In this document: positions 19,814 through 30,669 of the stretch, piece by piece
Numbering within the stretch: position 1 is the first letter of the stretch
Layout: each line of letters starts with the position of its first letter
Assembly (NCBI GenBank): GCA_026770025.1
Contig: JAMXDE010000020.1
Coordinates: forward strand, 930,001-994,000
Reading direction: 5' to 3'
DNA length: 64,000 bases
Source of the DNA: Craspedostauros australis
Lineage: Eukaryota > Bacillariophyta > Bacillariophyceae > Mastogloiales > Achnanthaceae
The notes under the pieces: generated by a model
What the model was told of the DNA's origin: nothing
What the model saw: only the letters and a program-made list of their open reading frames with translations
Database searches by the model: none
Translations under genes and position numbers: made by a program

Positions 19814-21341
19814 CTTCGGTTTCCACGTGATCTTTGCTTGGTTGTGGTTTGCTGGAATGCTGTTTCTTTCCTCTCGAATTTGGACAAGCGGTTTACTATT
19901 GCTCGTATTTGCTTCGAGGCTCCTTCACACTCGTGGCTGGATCGGTACTTTCGGTTGTGTTGATGTCGTCCCTTGCGCCTTGGCGTTCATGCAGGAGGAT
20001 CGTGCTGCACGGTTGCGCAGGATGCATACCGTACCACGTTGATCATGTGCGCACCGCATGTTATCGGAGAAGAAAAATGGAAACAGCAACAGTGGCAAGA
20101 ATGTGGATTGGCTGAGCTGTGCATGCATCATTCACAGGATTGGCAGCCGAGGTGAAGACGATGTTGTGGTGATTGGCGAAGCACTGTCGTCTGCGTCGTA
20201 CAGATTGCCAATGCGCTTCGTTGTATTCCGAGACGATTGGATGTTGCTGGTTTCCATTGTGAGACTGGTCAACGTGGAGTGTTGTTGGCTGTCCTGGCCT
20301 GGCACATTCTGTTGTCGCCGCGCGCAGTCATCATCTTGTCTTGCGGAGGAAGAGTCACACGATGTCTCTTCCTCTGTTGTGACTCGTTTCTCATGACGTG
20401 GAATACGTTCCCTGTGACGTAGAAGACGGATCAGCGAGAGCAAACACACAATAGCTCTAAATATCCAATCGCCGTTTCTCCCAAAAGCAAGCAAACCAGT
20501 GACAACAAGGGGCCAAAACTCCACAACTAGTGTTATCGTGAGTGCATCAACTGCGACCTGGAGGTAGTAACGCTGTACATAAAGTCGAATGTTTGTATAA
20601 TACCATCCAATCACCGTACCCCGCCTCCACGCTCTAAATACATAAACCCACCATGTTCACACCAATATCAATACACACATCGTCATACGTATGCGAGCTA
20701 TCATTCCCATAATTACTCATGACTACAATAGCACAACGCCATAACTGCCTTCAGAAAGCAAACTCACACTCTCGCCGGATGGCGCTATCACTCCCAGCTC
20801 CCCTCATTGTGCTGCACATGTGGTGGCGACCTGCGCCTCAGCAGTGTCGTACTACTGGTCGTTGCGAGATGACAATAGCACCACCTGTGCCGAACTTGTT
20901 GATGTCGTGAACCGGCGAACATCAACAAAAGACAAAATCGATGTTCGCTATGAAGGTTTCTAGTCTCGCTCAAAGTCTACGGCGACAACAAAGAACACAT
21001 GATCCGACTCAGAAATCGTGAACGTGGGAGTTGGGGGAATTAGGATCACGGCAAATCGCCAACACGCACAACGACAAGAACACGAATTCGTCACATCCAT
21101 CACATCACACGAGAGCGTCGTTGCCACTGGCATTGCCATTGTCATGGTGAGCGATCACAGTTGCACTCAGCCTACTATTCTATAATCCACAGCTTTCACA
21201 CCAAACCCATTGGTAGAAAGGCCGTCCTCAGCGAAGTAGCAGGGATGCCACCCTTTGCAAACCAGCATTCTATTACAGCACAGCGCTCATCGTCCACGCG
21301 AAGCAGAACATAACGCATCGTTTCGCCGAATCAGTCCCAAG
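19814..21341. other. Right end of the candidate element and flank; no firm gene
   Basis: About 1.5 kb. It contains the right inverted repeat at 20518-20567. A minus-strand open frame of about 150 codons at 20132-20580 crosses the repeat and includes hydrophobic segments, but no ATG fits. From 20570 to 21341 I see only short frames. Confidence 0.4.
20518..20567 (-). repeat. Right terminal inverted repeat
   Basis: A 50-bp arm ending CTGGAGGTAG and followed by TA. It matches the left arm 10959-11008 in inverted orientation with one mismatch in the outer two bases. Confidence 0.7.
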
Positions 21342-22181
21342 ATGCGACCCTCCAGGCAGACTCGCGTGAAGACCATGTCCTGGTTGGTTCTGTGGTGGTT
21401 ATCGCAGTGGCTTCAGGTTTTGACCGACCGACAGATCATCCCAACAGCCATGGCGGCGACGGCCACGATGGCAGCAACGCCAACAGGAACGACGGAAACC
21501 TCTGATGAACAGGCCATGCCACCAGACGCAACGCCGATGACCACCAACGCGGAACAAGATGACCGCACCTTGCTCGATGTCTTCGGCGAAGCCGCCAAGG
21601 AGTTCCTGACGCAGAAACTGATCCCGCCGACCGACACGGACTGCCGATGGGATTGGCGGTTTGCACGGTGCGAGCCATTCTGCGCCTGCGCCTTCGCACC
21701 GCAACGCGGCGACTACCATCTGGGCCGATCGTGTCGCAGAAAGACGAAGGTTGCGTGCGACGAGCCGCAGGATCCCACCAAGGTGCAGGCGCTGATCCAG
21801 ACGACGGTCGTGCGATCGCAGCGCGTGTTGCGATCCGTCTCCAACACGACGAGGAGCGGGTACAGGAAGGTTCAGGAATCGGTGTGTCGCGAATTGCCGC
21901 AGGTGGATTGCACGAAGGAGACGTCGGTGCAAGTGGCGTGGCAGCAGCGGTTGCTGTGTTCCGAAAAGATTCCCAAGTGTCCCGAAGAATCAGCACCGGA
22001 AGGACCGATACCGCCATCGCCGCCGACAACGCCAATCACGACGATACTCATGCGATCCATGGATATGGGTGGTGACCACGGTAACGATGACGATGCTACT
22101 GCAAATGCCAATGCTAATGGTGATGATGGCGGCATTGCAGACAAGGTCGATACTGCATCCGCATCTGGAGAGAGGGAATGA
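21342..22181 (+). CDS. Predicted secreted cysteine-rich protein of unknown function
   Basis: The product is 279 residues from ATG 21342; the open frame extends upstream only to a TTG. A hydrophobic N-terminal segment (SWLVLWWLSQWLQVL) after a basic start looks like a signal peptide or anchor. A Thr/Ala/Met-rich linker follows, then a compact cysteine-rich domain at about 125-225 (CRWDWRFARCEPFCAC, SCRRKTKVACDE, SVCRELPQVDC, LLCSEKIPKC). The C-terminus is Asp/Asn-rich low complexity. Ten or more cysteines suggest a disulphide-bonded extracellular domain. I recognise no family. It is the first gene to the right of the TIR-bounded block. Confidence 0.65.
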   Translation: MRPSRQTRVKTMSWLVLWWLSQWLQVLTDRQIIPTAMAATATMAATPTGTTETSDEQAMPPDATPMTTNAEQDDRTLLDVFGEAAKEFLTQKLIPPTDTDCRWDWRFARCEPFCACAFAPQRGDYHLGRSCRRKTKVACDEPQDPTKVQALIQTTVVRSQRVLRSVSNTTRSGYRKVQESVCRELPQVDCTKETSVQVAWQQRLLCSEKIPKCPEESAPEGPIPPSPPTTPITTILMRSMDMGGDHGNDDDATANANANGDDGGIADKVDTASASGERE

Positions 22182-22454
22182 GCTGTACCAACAACCGCCG
22201 ATGGTTCAGCGCCATGAAGAATCTTGGAATTGTATGGTCTGCTGACTGCTAGTACGCATATACTCTCTGTATACCGGAGTGTCGTCTACTCTCGATTAGT
22301 AGAATACTTGCATACATGTAACAAAAGTGCCTAATATTTTAGAGTAAACACGAGTGACACCCGTTCTACATTCTGAATTGGTAGACGGACGACATGCGCC
22401 CATCTTATCGTCATCTCATCGTCATCACCATCCCATCGCCACGCGATAACCACC

Positions 22455-23090
22455 TCACAGGGACGCGAGACAGCCCCTTGGTTGCGCGATCTCCAACCGC
22501 TCCGCAATCTGACAATGCGCACAAACGCACTTGGACGGCGCGAAGGACATGACGTGCGGATGGACACGAGCATTCATGGCGATACCCACTTCTCGGATGG
22601 GAAGCACGGTCTCCACGGATTGCAGGGCGCTGAACGTGCAATGCCGGTTCGACAGCTGCGGGATGCGCACGCTGAACACCTCCACGCCCGTCGCGTTGTT
22701 GTGCGGCGCGTGTTCTGCCTCCTGCTTGTCGGCTTCCTTGCTGTCATCATCTTCATCGACCGTTCGCAAACGATAAATCTCGATGCCTTTGTCGGACGCA
22801 TCGCTGTGCGTGCGATCGTCGTTGAGATCCGACTTCTCCACGTGGTACACCTCGACGCCCTTGTCGTGGCAGCGGTTGTCCTGCTGCAGCGCAGGATGCG
22901 ACATTGCCGAAGAGAAGTTGGCCGTCTTGGCCACCTGCATGGCTCCGAACGCCAACACGTCCTGGCTGGCCTGCAGCAGCGATCTCGTCAGCATCTGTGC
23001 TGGGTTCTCCCCAAAGTCCGTCTCCGCTTGAGGTCCTGCAGATCTCCGCGGTGCGGAAGAGGATGGTGATGATGGTGGTAGCTTGGTCAT
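22455..23090 (-). CDS. Hypothetical protein with three internal Gly-Val-Glu-Val-Tyr-like repeats
   Basis: The product is 211 residues from a clear ATG. The N-terminus is Ser/Pro-rich. A possibly helical segment (LTRSLLQASQDVLAFGAMQVAK) follows. Then come three degenerate repeats, KGVEVYHVEKSDLNDD, KGIEIYRLRTVDEDDD and TGVEVFSVRIPQL, each a short beta-like strand pair followed by an acidic loop. Near the C-terminus there is a CVCAHC motif. There is no signal peptide or membrane segment. Function is unknown. It converges with the gene ending at 22181, with about 270 bp between them. An overlapping plus-strand frame of similar length lacks these repeats. Confidence 0.55.
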   Translation of the reverse strand: MTKLPPSSPSSSAPRRSAGPQAETDFGENPAQMLTRSLLQASQDVLAFGAMQVAKTANFSSAMSHPALQQDNRCHDKGVEVYHVEKSDLNDDRTHSDASDKGIEIYRLRTVDEDDDSKEADKQEAEHAPHNNATGVEVFSVRIPQLSNRHCTFSALQSVETVLPIREVGIAMNARVHPHVMSFAPSKCVCAHCQIAERLEIAQPRGCLASL

Positions 23091-23725
23091 CGTTGCGGTT
23101 TGTTCCGAATGAGGCAGTTGCTCCGTTCGTCGATAATTTTGTGGTTGCGATCGTGGCCCTCGCTGTCACGTGCTATCACCGTTGTTGTTGGCGAACATCC
23201 GTGTCTCTTGCCTCCAACATCACCATTGCACTTTGTTTCCCGCGGTCATCGCCACCAACACGAACATGACCACCGACCACATGCCATCGTGTCTTGCAGC
23301 GACCATGACAGCGTCTTTTCGGAACTCGGTCTCTGACCGAAAGTGGCGCCAATTCCGAGCGGAATGGTGTCAAGAGAAACAGGTGTGTCACATGCTGTCC
23401 ATAAGTAAATATCGGGAGTCTTAACATCCTTAACCGCCGTAACCGCCTTATCTGCCAACCGTTATCCGGACGCAACGACTCTTGTTCGGTGGCCACATTT
23501 TGGGAGAACAAAACAAACAAAACAAACGAACAAACACAAAGTTGTTGACGACGAAACCTGGACGAATGGTGAACACACGATCTCTTCTTCCTTGTGGAGT
23601 CTGTGTTGCGGACATGTCCGCGGGAACTTCCGTGAAGGATTGTTGTCGATCGGTGCGAGTGCATGGTCGCTGTAATAGTAGCGCTAATGTTGTTGCTGCT
23701 GGTGTTGAAACCAATGGAGATGGCA

Positions 23726-23757
<32 letters not shown>

Positions 23758-24022
23758 AATGATGCCACGATCGCAAGTTCAACAAATTGGCTTGCACTGA
23801 GATAGAATCGTGATGGTTGGCAGAACAATCCTTTCGAATGCATGCTTTGCGGGAGTCGGAGGGTAAAACATCGCACAACAAAGTAATATAGTACACATTT
23901 ACACTCGCACCCACAACGACGGACACGGCGACAGGGCAGTACCATACACATCTCATACTAACAGTATTTGTCAAAAGGAGAAACAAGAAGCCGTGTGCCA
24001 ATGACGAAGTAGGGATTGATGA
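23091..24022. other. Intergenic region with (GAC)n
   Basis: About 930 bp. A GAC run lies at about 23726-23757. Frames through it are low complexity and I support no gene. It probably holds the promoters of the genes on either side. Confidence 0.45.
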
Positions 24023-27000
24023 ATGGAATGGAGCGATCGGCGTACAATCGCATTCATTCCAGAACCAACCGCAGTGGCGTTTTCATCAACCAGCACCATC
24101 GATGTAGCGGGAATGCGCAATCAACAGCAGGCGCCGGCCCAGCTACGACATCGGCAGCAGCAGCTGCTGTTGTTGTTGCTGCAACGAAGATGGCTCGTCG
24201 TGTGGATGTCCATCGTCTGCGCTCCTCTGTTGTATCTGTCGTTGAGCTATGCGCGAACCACCACTCGCCCTCAAGATGGAACATGGACGTCCGCGTCCAT
24301 CGGCAGCATCGAATCCACCAACGGCACGTACTTTTCTGAACAAAGACTCGCCGGAAGACATGCCAGTCATCGAGTCGACAACGCTCGCGCGGCTACTGCT
24401 GAAACGAGGCCCATCGTGATGTGTCAAATTATCCAGGAAAGTACGTGGCATCCAACGACCCTCGGTGGACAATGGGGCGACTCGAGGCCCATGTGCGCCC
24501 CTATCATCGATGGCGTGATCTCCGATCAGCTCTATCGCATCGAGCTTCCTGACCACCTTTGGAACGAGCAAAGTGGGCGATTCACTGCTGTCGTTGTTGG
24601 CGGTGTCATTCAAGATGATTCCATCATCATTTCACATGGCGGCTCCATCCACAAAGCTGCTGCTTCAGCTGGCACCCTCGGCCGCCCCAGCGGCAACAGC
24701 CCAAACAAGGAACCGATCAAGCATCATGATTCCGATTGGAAATCCAGAGTGGGAACGCGCAGTGTCCTCGTCCTGCGCGTGTCCGTCTCGGATTCGGAGC
24801 CGTCGTTACAAACCGATGAAATGCGGAACGCCATTTTTGGGTTTGGGGACATGATCACGACGCAATCGCAATACCATGCATGCTCAAGCGGAAAGCTGAA
24901 TCTCACAGCGGCCCGTTACGGTGACGGCGGGATCTTGGATGTCGTTGTGAATGGATCGATCGACGCCTTCGTTTCCAATTCGGACTTGTCCAATCGAGCA
25001 CAGCGCGAGGCTGTCACCATGCTCGGTCTATCAACTTCGCAGCACATATCATCATTGGTGGACCATGTCATGGTGTGCCTTCCGCCTGGAACAGGCACGT
25101 GGATTGCGTCTGCAGCATTCGATCATTGGAGATCGCTGTACAACGACGAATATTGCGGTGTCATCAGGTGAGAAAGATTGAGGGAGGGAGTATCGTATCC
25201 GCATCCGTGAAGGTACGGCAGAGGCAGTGCTGTCATGGCAGCTACTCTGCGCACAATACACTGCGCTGCACTGCATTGCATTGCACTGCGATGGCCATTC
25301 GCACGATCGCGGCACCAATTCTCACATTTTCCAATTGCCCTCAAGCCCACTTGGGTCTTTCACACACCTACCTCTATGCACTGTAGCACGACGATGCATG
25401 AGATTGGACACAACCTTGGCCTGCTGCATGCCAACGAGAAAGGGAAGTACAGGGACTTCACGGGATACATGGGCGCCGGATACAACCACGTCGGTTATCC
25501 AAGAAAGTGCTTCAATGCTCAGAATCATTGGATGTTGGGTTGGTACGACGATCGGCTCGTGACGGTCCAAGATCGTTCGTATCCCATCGCAATCCGCCTT
25601 TATTCATTTGTTGATTACAACAAGCTCGATGCCGATGACGACAAAGGTACCGTTTTGGTATCAATCAACGATCGGTACTTCCTCCAGTATAACAGAGCCG
25701 CTGACTTCAACATCGAAACTGGCGAGAAGTGGGACCAGGTTGCCATCGTTGAACATGACAACACCGGGACGGAAATGTTGGTTGGACTTGACGAGGAATC
25801 GAAGGAATATGCTCTCCAACTGAAGTCTGATGATGGCGCGGCACCGAAACGCATGAACATCGTCGTGTGTCGCAAGGAGACGATGGATCAATATGATGGA
25901 GCGTGGAGCGTGATCTTGAGTATTTCTGACAGGGAGGATGGATGCAATTTGGAAGTCGAGGCTGTCGACAAGCCGGAAACTCTGCCTCCGACCAGAATCA
26001 TACCATTTCCATCAAATGCGCCCTCGAGTGCGCCTTCCGAGACCTCATCGGCGCAGCCAAGTACACGTATGCCTTCGAACATTCCGACTCAGGCGCACTC
26101 GCACGATCCTTCAGAGTGGCCCACATACCAGCCATCATATCGCCCATCTCCCAATCCATCCTACCGTCCATCCGAAAGCCCATCGACATCACCAAGTGTA
26201 CAACCATCGTTGGATCCTACGGCGACACCATCGGTGCACGCATCCGCGACGCCTTCATCTCCACCAACTATCATACCGACAAGTGCGTCTACAGCCGAGC
26301 CGACACCATCGGTCTCGCACTCGCCCTCAACAGTACCAACGATTGATACCAAAATGCCGTCGCAAAGCCCCACTTCCGTTCCATCCAACGTAGTTTCATC
26401 ATACCCTTCACATAATCCCTCTCATGGCCCCTCGCACAATCCGACACACTCTCCAACAGCCGAACGGAGTTCAAGAATGCCATCAAGGAAGACATCAGCA
26501 TCTCCATCCATGTATCCGTCCATGCAGCCAACAATCATGAAATCTCATGAACCCTCATTCGAACCGTCATCTACACCATCTTTTGTGCCTTCATTCAGAC
26601 CATCATCGAAACCATCCGTTGGTCTATCTCAGATCCCTAGTCGTACCACTCTCTCTCCGACAGGTGAACCTACCAGCCTATCTTCAGAAGATCCAACCTC
26701 TACCCCATCAGCGATACCAACGGAGAGCATGTCGGGACAGCCATCGAATCATCCTACGCGTTCACCCTCCAATCCACCGTCCCGTTCACCAACCAATCGA
26801 CCATCACTGTCCCCAACTCCAACTCCAACCGCACAAACAGAGTCTCCGTCGCTTGATCCCACAGCTGCACAAAGCGGACGGCCAGCATCACCATTTCCGA
26901 CCGTAATACCCTCCCCGGTTCCATCAGAACTGCCAACACCACTCCCATCAACAGCACCCTCGCTCGTGATATCAACGGGACCGACTATAGCACCGACTGA

Positions 27001-27988
27001 TGTGCCTACGCTTGACCCTGAAATCAATCCAAGTTCAAAACCCACGGTCGCTCCTTCTACAAGGCCTTCAGGAAATCCAACAAGAGCAGTAACGGCAGGA
27101 TCAACGGTAGAGCCGACTCCACTACCCAGTGAAAAACCGTCTGAGCCGCAGAGCGAGCTGCCGAGCATACATCCGACTCTGATAATGTCTGAAGCACCCT
27201 CATCTACTCCGACGCAATCACAGTCCCAGCATCGCACGGACAAACCATCACAGGATCCAAGCATGCGACTATCGGACGCTCCAACCACGTCGCCATCCAC
27301 TCGCCCGACACCCGCACCCGCTGCTGATCCCACACAAAACCCAACAGTGAAACTTTCGTTGGCCCCAACACAACTAAAGAGTGCGGAGCCATCAGCGCCT
27401 CCAACAGCAAAACCAAGTGAGGCCACATCATCCCCTCCATCGACACCGCCAACTGTTCCACCATCCCATTCGCCTTCAATGCAGCCTTCGGCGATGCCGA
27501 CATCCGGACCAACAGCAGGACCAACAGCTGAACCGACACCAATACTGAAGCAACCGCCAAAGACATCCGAACCAACCCAAGGTCCGACAGTATATCGTGA
27601 TGTGGGCACCATCCAAGGCCCATTGAAGCGACCCAACGAAGTTACATCCACTTCCTCTGGCGAGGAAGACTATGTTCCAATGAATGGAAGGCCTTCGCGT
27701 CGGCATCCAAACACATTCCCGGAAACTGATATAACTACGCGAGCTACTGGTACCACCACGACAACAGCAACAACAACGACGACGACGGCCACAACGACAA
27801 GCACATCGCAAAGTACCGCAGCAACGCAACAGGTTCTATGGAATCGAGGGAAAAGTTTGGTCTTCAATCAGAAAGAAGACGGCAATCGCGACGATGCATC
27901 ATCATCAGCATCATCCGAAGAGGAGCCACGACAAGATCCGCCAACCTTCATCAAGCGAGGGTATTCGCACACCGTCTTTGGATCTTGA
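24023..27988 (+). CDS. Gametolysin-like (M11-type) zinc metalloprotease with long PT/PS-repeat stalk
   Basis: Exons are 24023-25167 and 25387-27988. The 219-bp intron 25168-25386 (GTGAGA to ACTGTAG) joins ...YCGVI to STTMHEIGHN in frame, so the catalytic motif lies at the start of exon 2. The product is 1248 residues. It has a basic/Gln-rich head, a signal anchor at about 55-75, a prodomain-like region, and the zinc site HEIGHNLGLLH (His 386, Glu 387, His 390, His 396). A Met-turn-like region and conserved GYMGAGYN follow, then about 530 residues of PSxxPTxxPS repeats (about 580-1110) and a Thr-rich tail. This fits peptidase M11, which in Chlamydomonas degrades the cell wall during mating. 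A wall-remodelling or adhesive role is inferred. The PT stalk is typical of diatom surface proteins. ATG at residue 31 is an alternative start. Confidence 0.85.
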
Positions 27989-28208
27989 TGATCAACGCGA
28001 TGGATTGGAAGAAAATAATAGAAACCAAATATAGTATTATATAATAGACAAGACCGTACATACGATTGCTCATTGCGCGGATGATGGATGGAATGTACTC
28101 TGGAGAGATCTGAATGCACGGTGGACACCAGACACGTCATGATTCTCTATTCTACAGCTCTTCTCTCTATTGTAAATGCTGCGATCCTACAGCGAATGTG
28201 TGCGGACC

Positions 28209-29750
28209 TCACTCGTTCGGCTTCCAAACGGAGTTCCTGGTACTTTGCGGTCTCCACGATCGTTCTCTGGGCGTCAAGAGGTTCATTGGATTGGGATTCT
28301 CGGTCTTGCGGCCCGGCGTGGAGCCATGAAAGTCGATGAAGTTCGGCAAGGTCCGCGAATAGCTGTGCTGCTGCTGGGATCGATGCGTCGTATCGCTGTG
28401 CTGCGTTGTCGTGATGGACGACGGTTGTGGCACGGTCTCTGACATGTCATCCGACGATGATCTGGACTTGCGACTGTAAATGATGTTGGCACCATCGATT
28501 TCAACGTCGGCATCCACATCGCCATCAAACTCGTGATCGCTGGTACTACTGGCAAGTGAGCGCGCGCGGCGTGGCGCATGGGACTTTGATCTCTTGGCGG
28601 ATGCATTGGCATCCCGCTTGCGAATGTCAAAGTCCGGCTCCACCTCTCTGCTGGACCAGATCGCGGCGATGCAGAACACGAGAGAGGCGGTGCCCAGGAC
28701 GATGCCCAGAATGAGGCCTCTGGACATGTTGTGGTTGCGACTGCTGTCGGTTATCGCCCGAGTCTTGGAAGGCGAGTTGTGGTCATCTGTGAGGTTGGTG
28801 TTGACTGTGGACGAATGAGATGGCTCAAAAGTGGGTTCGGCGGTCGGGCGTATCCTGGCTGCTGTCGGTGCTTGCGACGGTGTAACTGTTGCATCTGTTA
28901 TCGTCGCAGTTTCTGTTGCCGACTCTGCTGCCGACGGCGATGCCGATGGTTCAATCGTCGGTTCCATCGTGATGGGGGAAGCCGTGGGTTCTGCAGTTTC
29001 GCTGGGCGTTTGCGGCAATGTCGCCGTCTCATTTTGCGTGGTGGTCGGCGTTGATGTCGGTGAAGGCGTCGGGATAAGAGTCGGACTCTCCGTCTGCGGT
29101 CCTTTCGTCGGTGCGAACGAAGGACGTTGCGTTGGAACCGCGGTGACCTGGCGGATCGTGCCAACCCCTTCGCTCACAAGCACCCCAAATGCATTCGTGC
29201 ACAACGCTTCCACTCTATCATCCAGCTGCATGAGATTGTCCGGATCTGCCGCAATGCCAAAGCTATCCTCGTCCAACGACTTGGACTGGGAAAGGCACAG
29301 ACTCGTGGTCGGCGTGCCGATGGGACATGCAGTTTGAATGAAGAGCGATCTCAAGCCTGCGGACAGATCCCCAAATGATGCCTCGTACTGCTCTGATGAC
29401 GATAATGAGGAAGACAGCTTGCAGAGATTGTTCGCCTGCGAATCTTGCGTGCAGTACTTGACGAGAAACGATACGTATTCCTTCTTGGAGATGACCTGAT
29501 CTTGAGTTGTTGACTTCAGCAGCAGCTGATCCACGCAGTCCGACGTGAATGCCTCCGATGAATCTTCCAGCATGCGCTGATCCCCTTGGCCGCGTCGTCT
29601 CATCGTTGTTGCTGTTGATTCACCTGCAGTCGATGCGATTGTCGCAGAGACAAGGAAGAGCAACAGCATGGATGGCAGCATCCGCACCATCGCATGGCGG
29701 TGCAACTGCCATGCTATCCTTGTCAACGACTCCATCCGCAGATTCGTCAT
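28209..29750 (-). CDS. Type I membrane protein with cysteine-containing ectodomain and PT-rich stalk
   Basis: The product is 513 residues from ATG 29750. A hydrophobic segment (MLPSMLLLFLVSATIAS) looks like a signal peptide, and the Met at 21 or 24 would give a tighter one. The ectodomain at about 70-200 has regularly spaced cysteines (DCVDQLL, FLVKYC, NNLCKLSS, TACPIG, LCLSQS) and the phrase ISKKEYVSFLVKYC, which I associate with a family of diatom hypothetical proteins. A PT/PS/TE-rich stalk spans about 205-325. A transmembrane helix lies at about 342-364 (GLILGIVLGTASLVFCIAAIW region), with a basic, Ser-rich cytosolic tail of about 150 residues. It converges on the metalloprotease 220 bp away, so two PT-stalk surface proteins are adjacent. 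Function is unknown; surface adhesion or sensing is inferred from architecture only. Confidence 0.75.
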   Translation of the reverse strand: MTNLRMESLTRIAWQLHRHAMVRMLPSMLLLFLVSATIASTAGESTATTMRRRGQGDQRMLEDSSEAFTSDCVDQLLLKSTTQDQVISKKEYVSFLVKYCTQDSQANNLCKLSSSLSSSEQYEASFGDLSAGLRSLFIQTACPIGTPTTSLCLSQSKSLDEDSFGIAADPDNLMQLDDRVEALCTNAFGVLVSEGVGTIRQVTAVPTQRPSFAPTKGPQTESPTLIPTPSPTSTPTTTQNETATLPQTPSETAEPTASPITMEPTIEPSASPSAAESATETATITDATVTPSQAPTAARIRPTAEPTFEPSHSSTVNTNLTDDHNSPSKTRAITDSSRNHNMSRGLILGIVLGTASLVFCIAAIWSSREVEPDFDIRKRDANASAKRSKSHAPRRARSLASSTSDHEFDGDVDADVEIDGANIIYSRKSRSSSDDMSETVPQPSSITTTQHSDTTHRSQQQHSYSRTLPNFIDFHGSTPGRKTENPNPMNLLTPRERSWRPQSTRNSVWKPNE

Positions 29751-30669
29751 GCTCCGACCCTTCGTCCTCTGTTTTTTTGCCTCTGCGTTGAGTCAGAAAT
29801 CGATGCTATATCTGCTGCGTTTCCACAACCCGGTGCTGCTTGGGTTGCATGCCTGATTGGTTGATCGATTGGTTGATCGGTTGGTTGATCGGTTGGTTGA
29901 TCTGTGCTGCTGTTCCTCTCTCTCTGTTGGTGGTGATAGTGATGCTGTTGTGCGCGTTAACGTTGATCGTCGCAACAACATGAATAGCATGGACACACGA
30001 CGTGATGATTGCGGATGAAGTGAAGGGAAGTGAAGTAACATGACCACAGAGATGATTGTTGGGCGCCTTTTGGTGCCCCTTTTGTGCTTGTATTGCCCGT
30101 TGCATTCAGAAGCGAATCCTCTCTCTGATACTTCCAGAAACATCACACATGCCAAACCACATCATTGCGTTTCTCACTTCCTGCCGTCTGCGACAAAGGC
30201 AGAAAAAGCGAAAATGAGAGACGGAAGAAACCAACGCGCACAACAAATGGTGTTGGCGATAACAAAGAGGAGATTAACTTCGTGCCAAATTTCTCCGTCC
30301 ACGATTGTGCTGGCGAACATCTCCACACTTTAACGGTTGGGGAAACGGGCGGATGTTCTTGCGAAAACGTTTTTCAGTCCTTGAATCGCATGCTTCTTTC
30401 TAGTCCCAGTCGTTAGCCTGACCGCCATATGTTCTGTCCAATCTCATCACATGATCATTCATCAGCGACGCTTTTCCACATTGGTTTTGCGTGACGTATT
30501 GTATACTATTGTATTATACTACTATTATTGTATTCTATAATAACATAATAGAATATGATGGTAGACAAGTTCAATCTGTATGTTCGACCCCAGCCAGCGT
30601 ATGCAAGTAGCACAGTACACAACTCCCAGCTCAAAGTCTGCACTGTACCTACGGGTACCTTGCCACACC
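29751..30669. other. Intergenic region, short tandem repeat, A+T-rich block near 30490-30560
   Basis: About 920 bp with no gene. A 12-bp TTGATCGGTTGG-type repeat lies at about 29860-29910, upstream of the type I membrane protein gene. A TATTGTATTATACTACTATT-like block lies at 30490-30560, just past the Elp2 stop. Confidence 0.5.

Larger units (their letters stand above)
10959..20567. mobile_element. Candidate giant Tc1/mariner-type transposon bounded by 50-bp TIRs and TA
   Basis: The 48 bp at 10961-11008 recur exactly, in inverted orientation, at 20518-20565. Adding two more bases at each end gives 50-bp arms with one mismatch (CG versus CT outermost). Each arm is directly flanked by TA (10957-10958 and 20568-20569), the target duplication of Tc1/mariner elements. 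Inside lie an open 850-residue mariner-like transposase (13174-15726) and a decayed cysteine-rich gene (17091-19813). At 9.6 kb it would be several times the usual 1.3-5 kb. The alternative is an inverted duplication of a short sequence: the right arm can be read as part of a minus-strand frame (QVAVDALTITLVVE), and the left arm encodes the same peptide before diverging. Sequence inside the arms is unrelated between the two ends. Confidence 0.55.

Noticed and set aside
20132-20614. 160-codon minus-strand frame with hydrophobic segments crossing the right inverted repeat
   Set aside because: No in-frame ATG at its start and no family; kept only as an alternative explanation for the 48-bp repeat.
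25227-25386. In-frame N-terminus of the second metalloprotease frame before 25387
   Set aside because: It lies within the GT-AG intron; splicing restores the HEIGHNLGLLH frame with exon 1.
26749-27651. 300-codon minus-strand Gly/Val/Asp-rich frame
   Set aside because: Antisense of the PT/PS repeat stalk of the metalloprotease.
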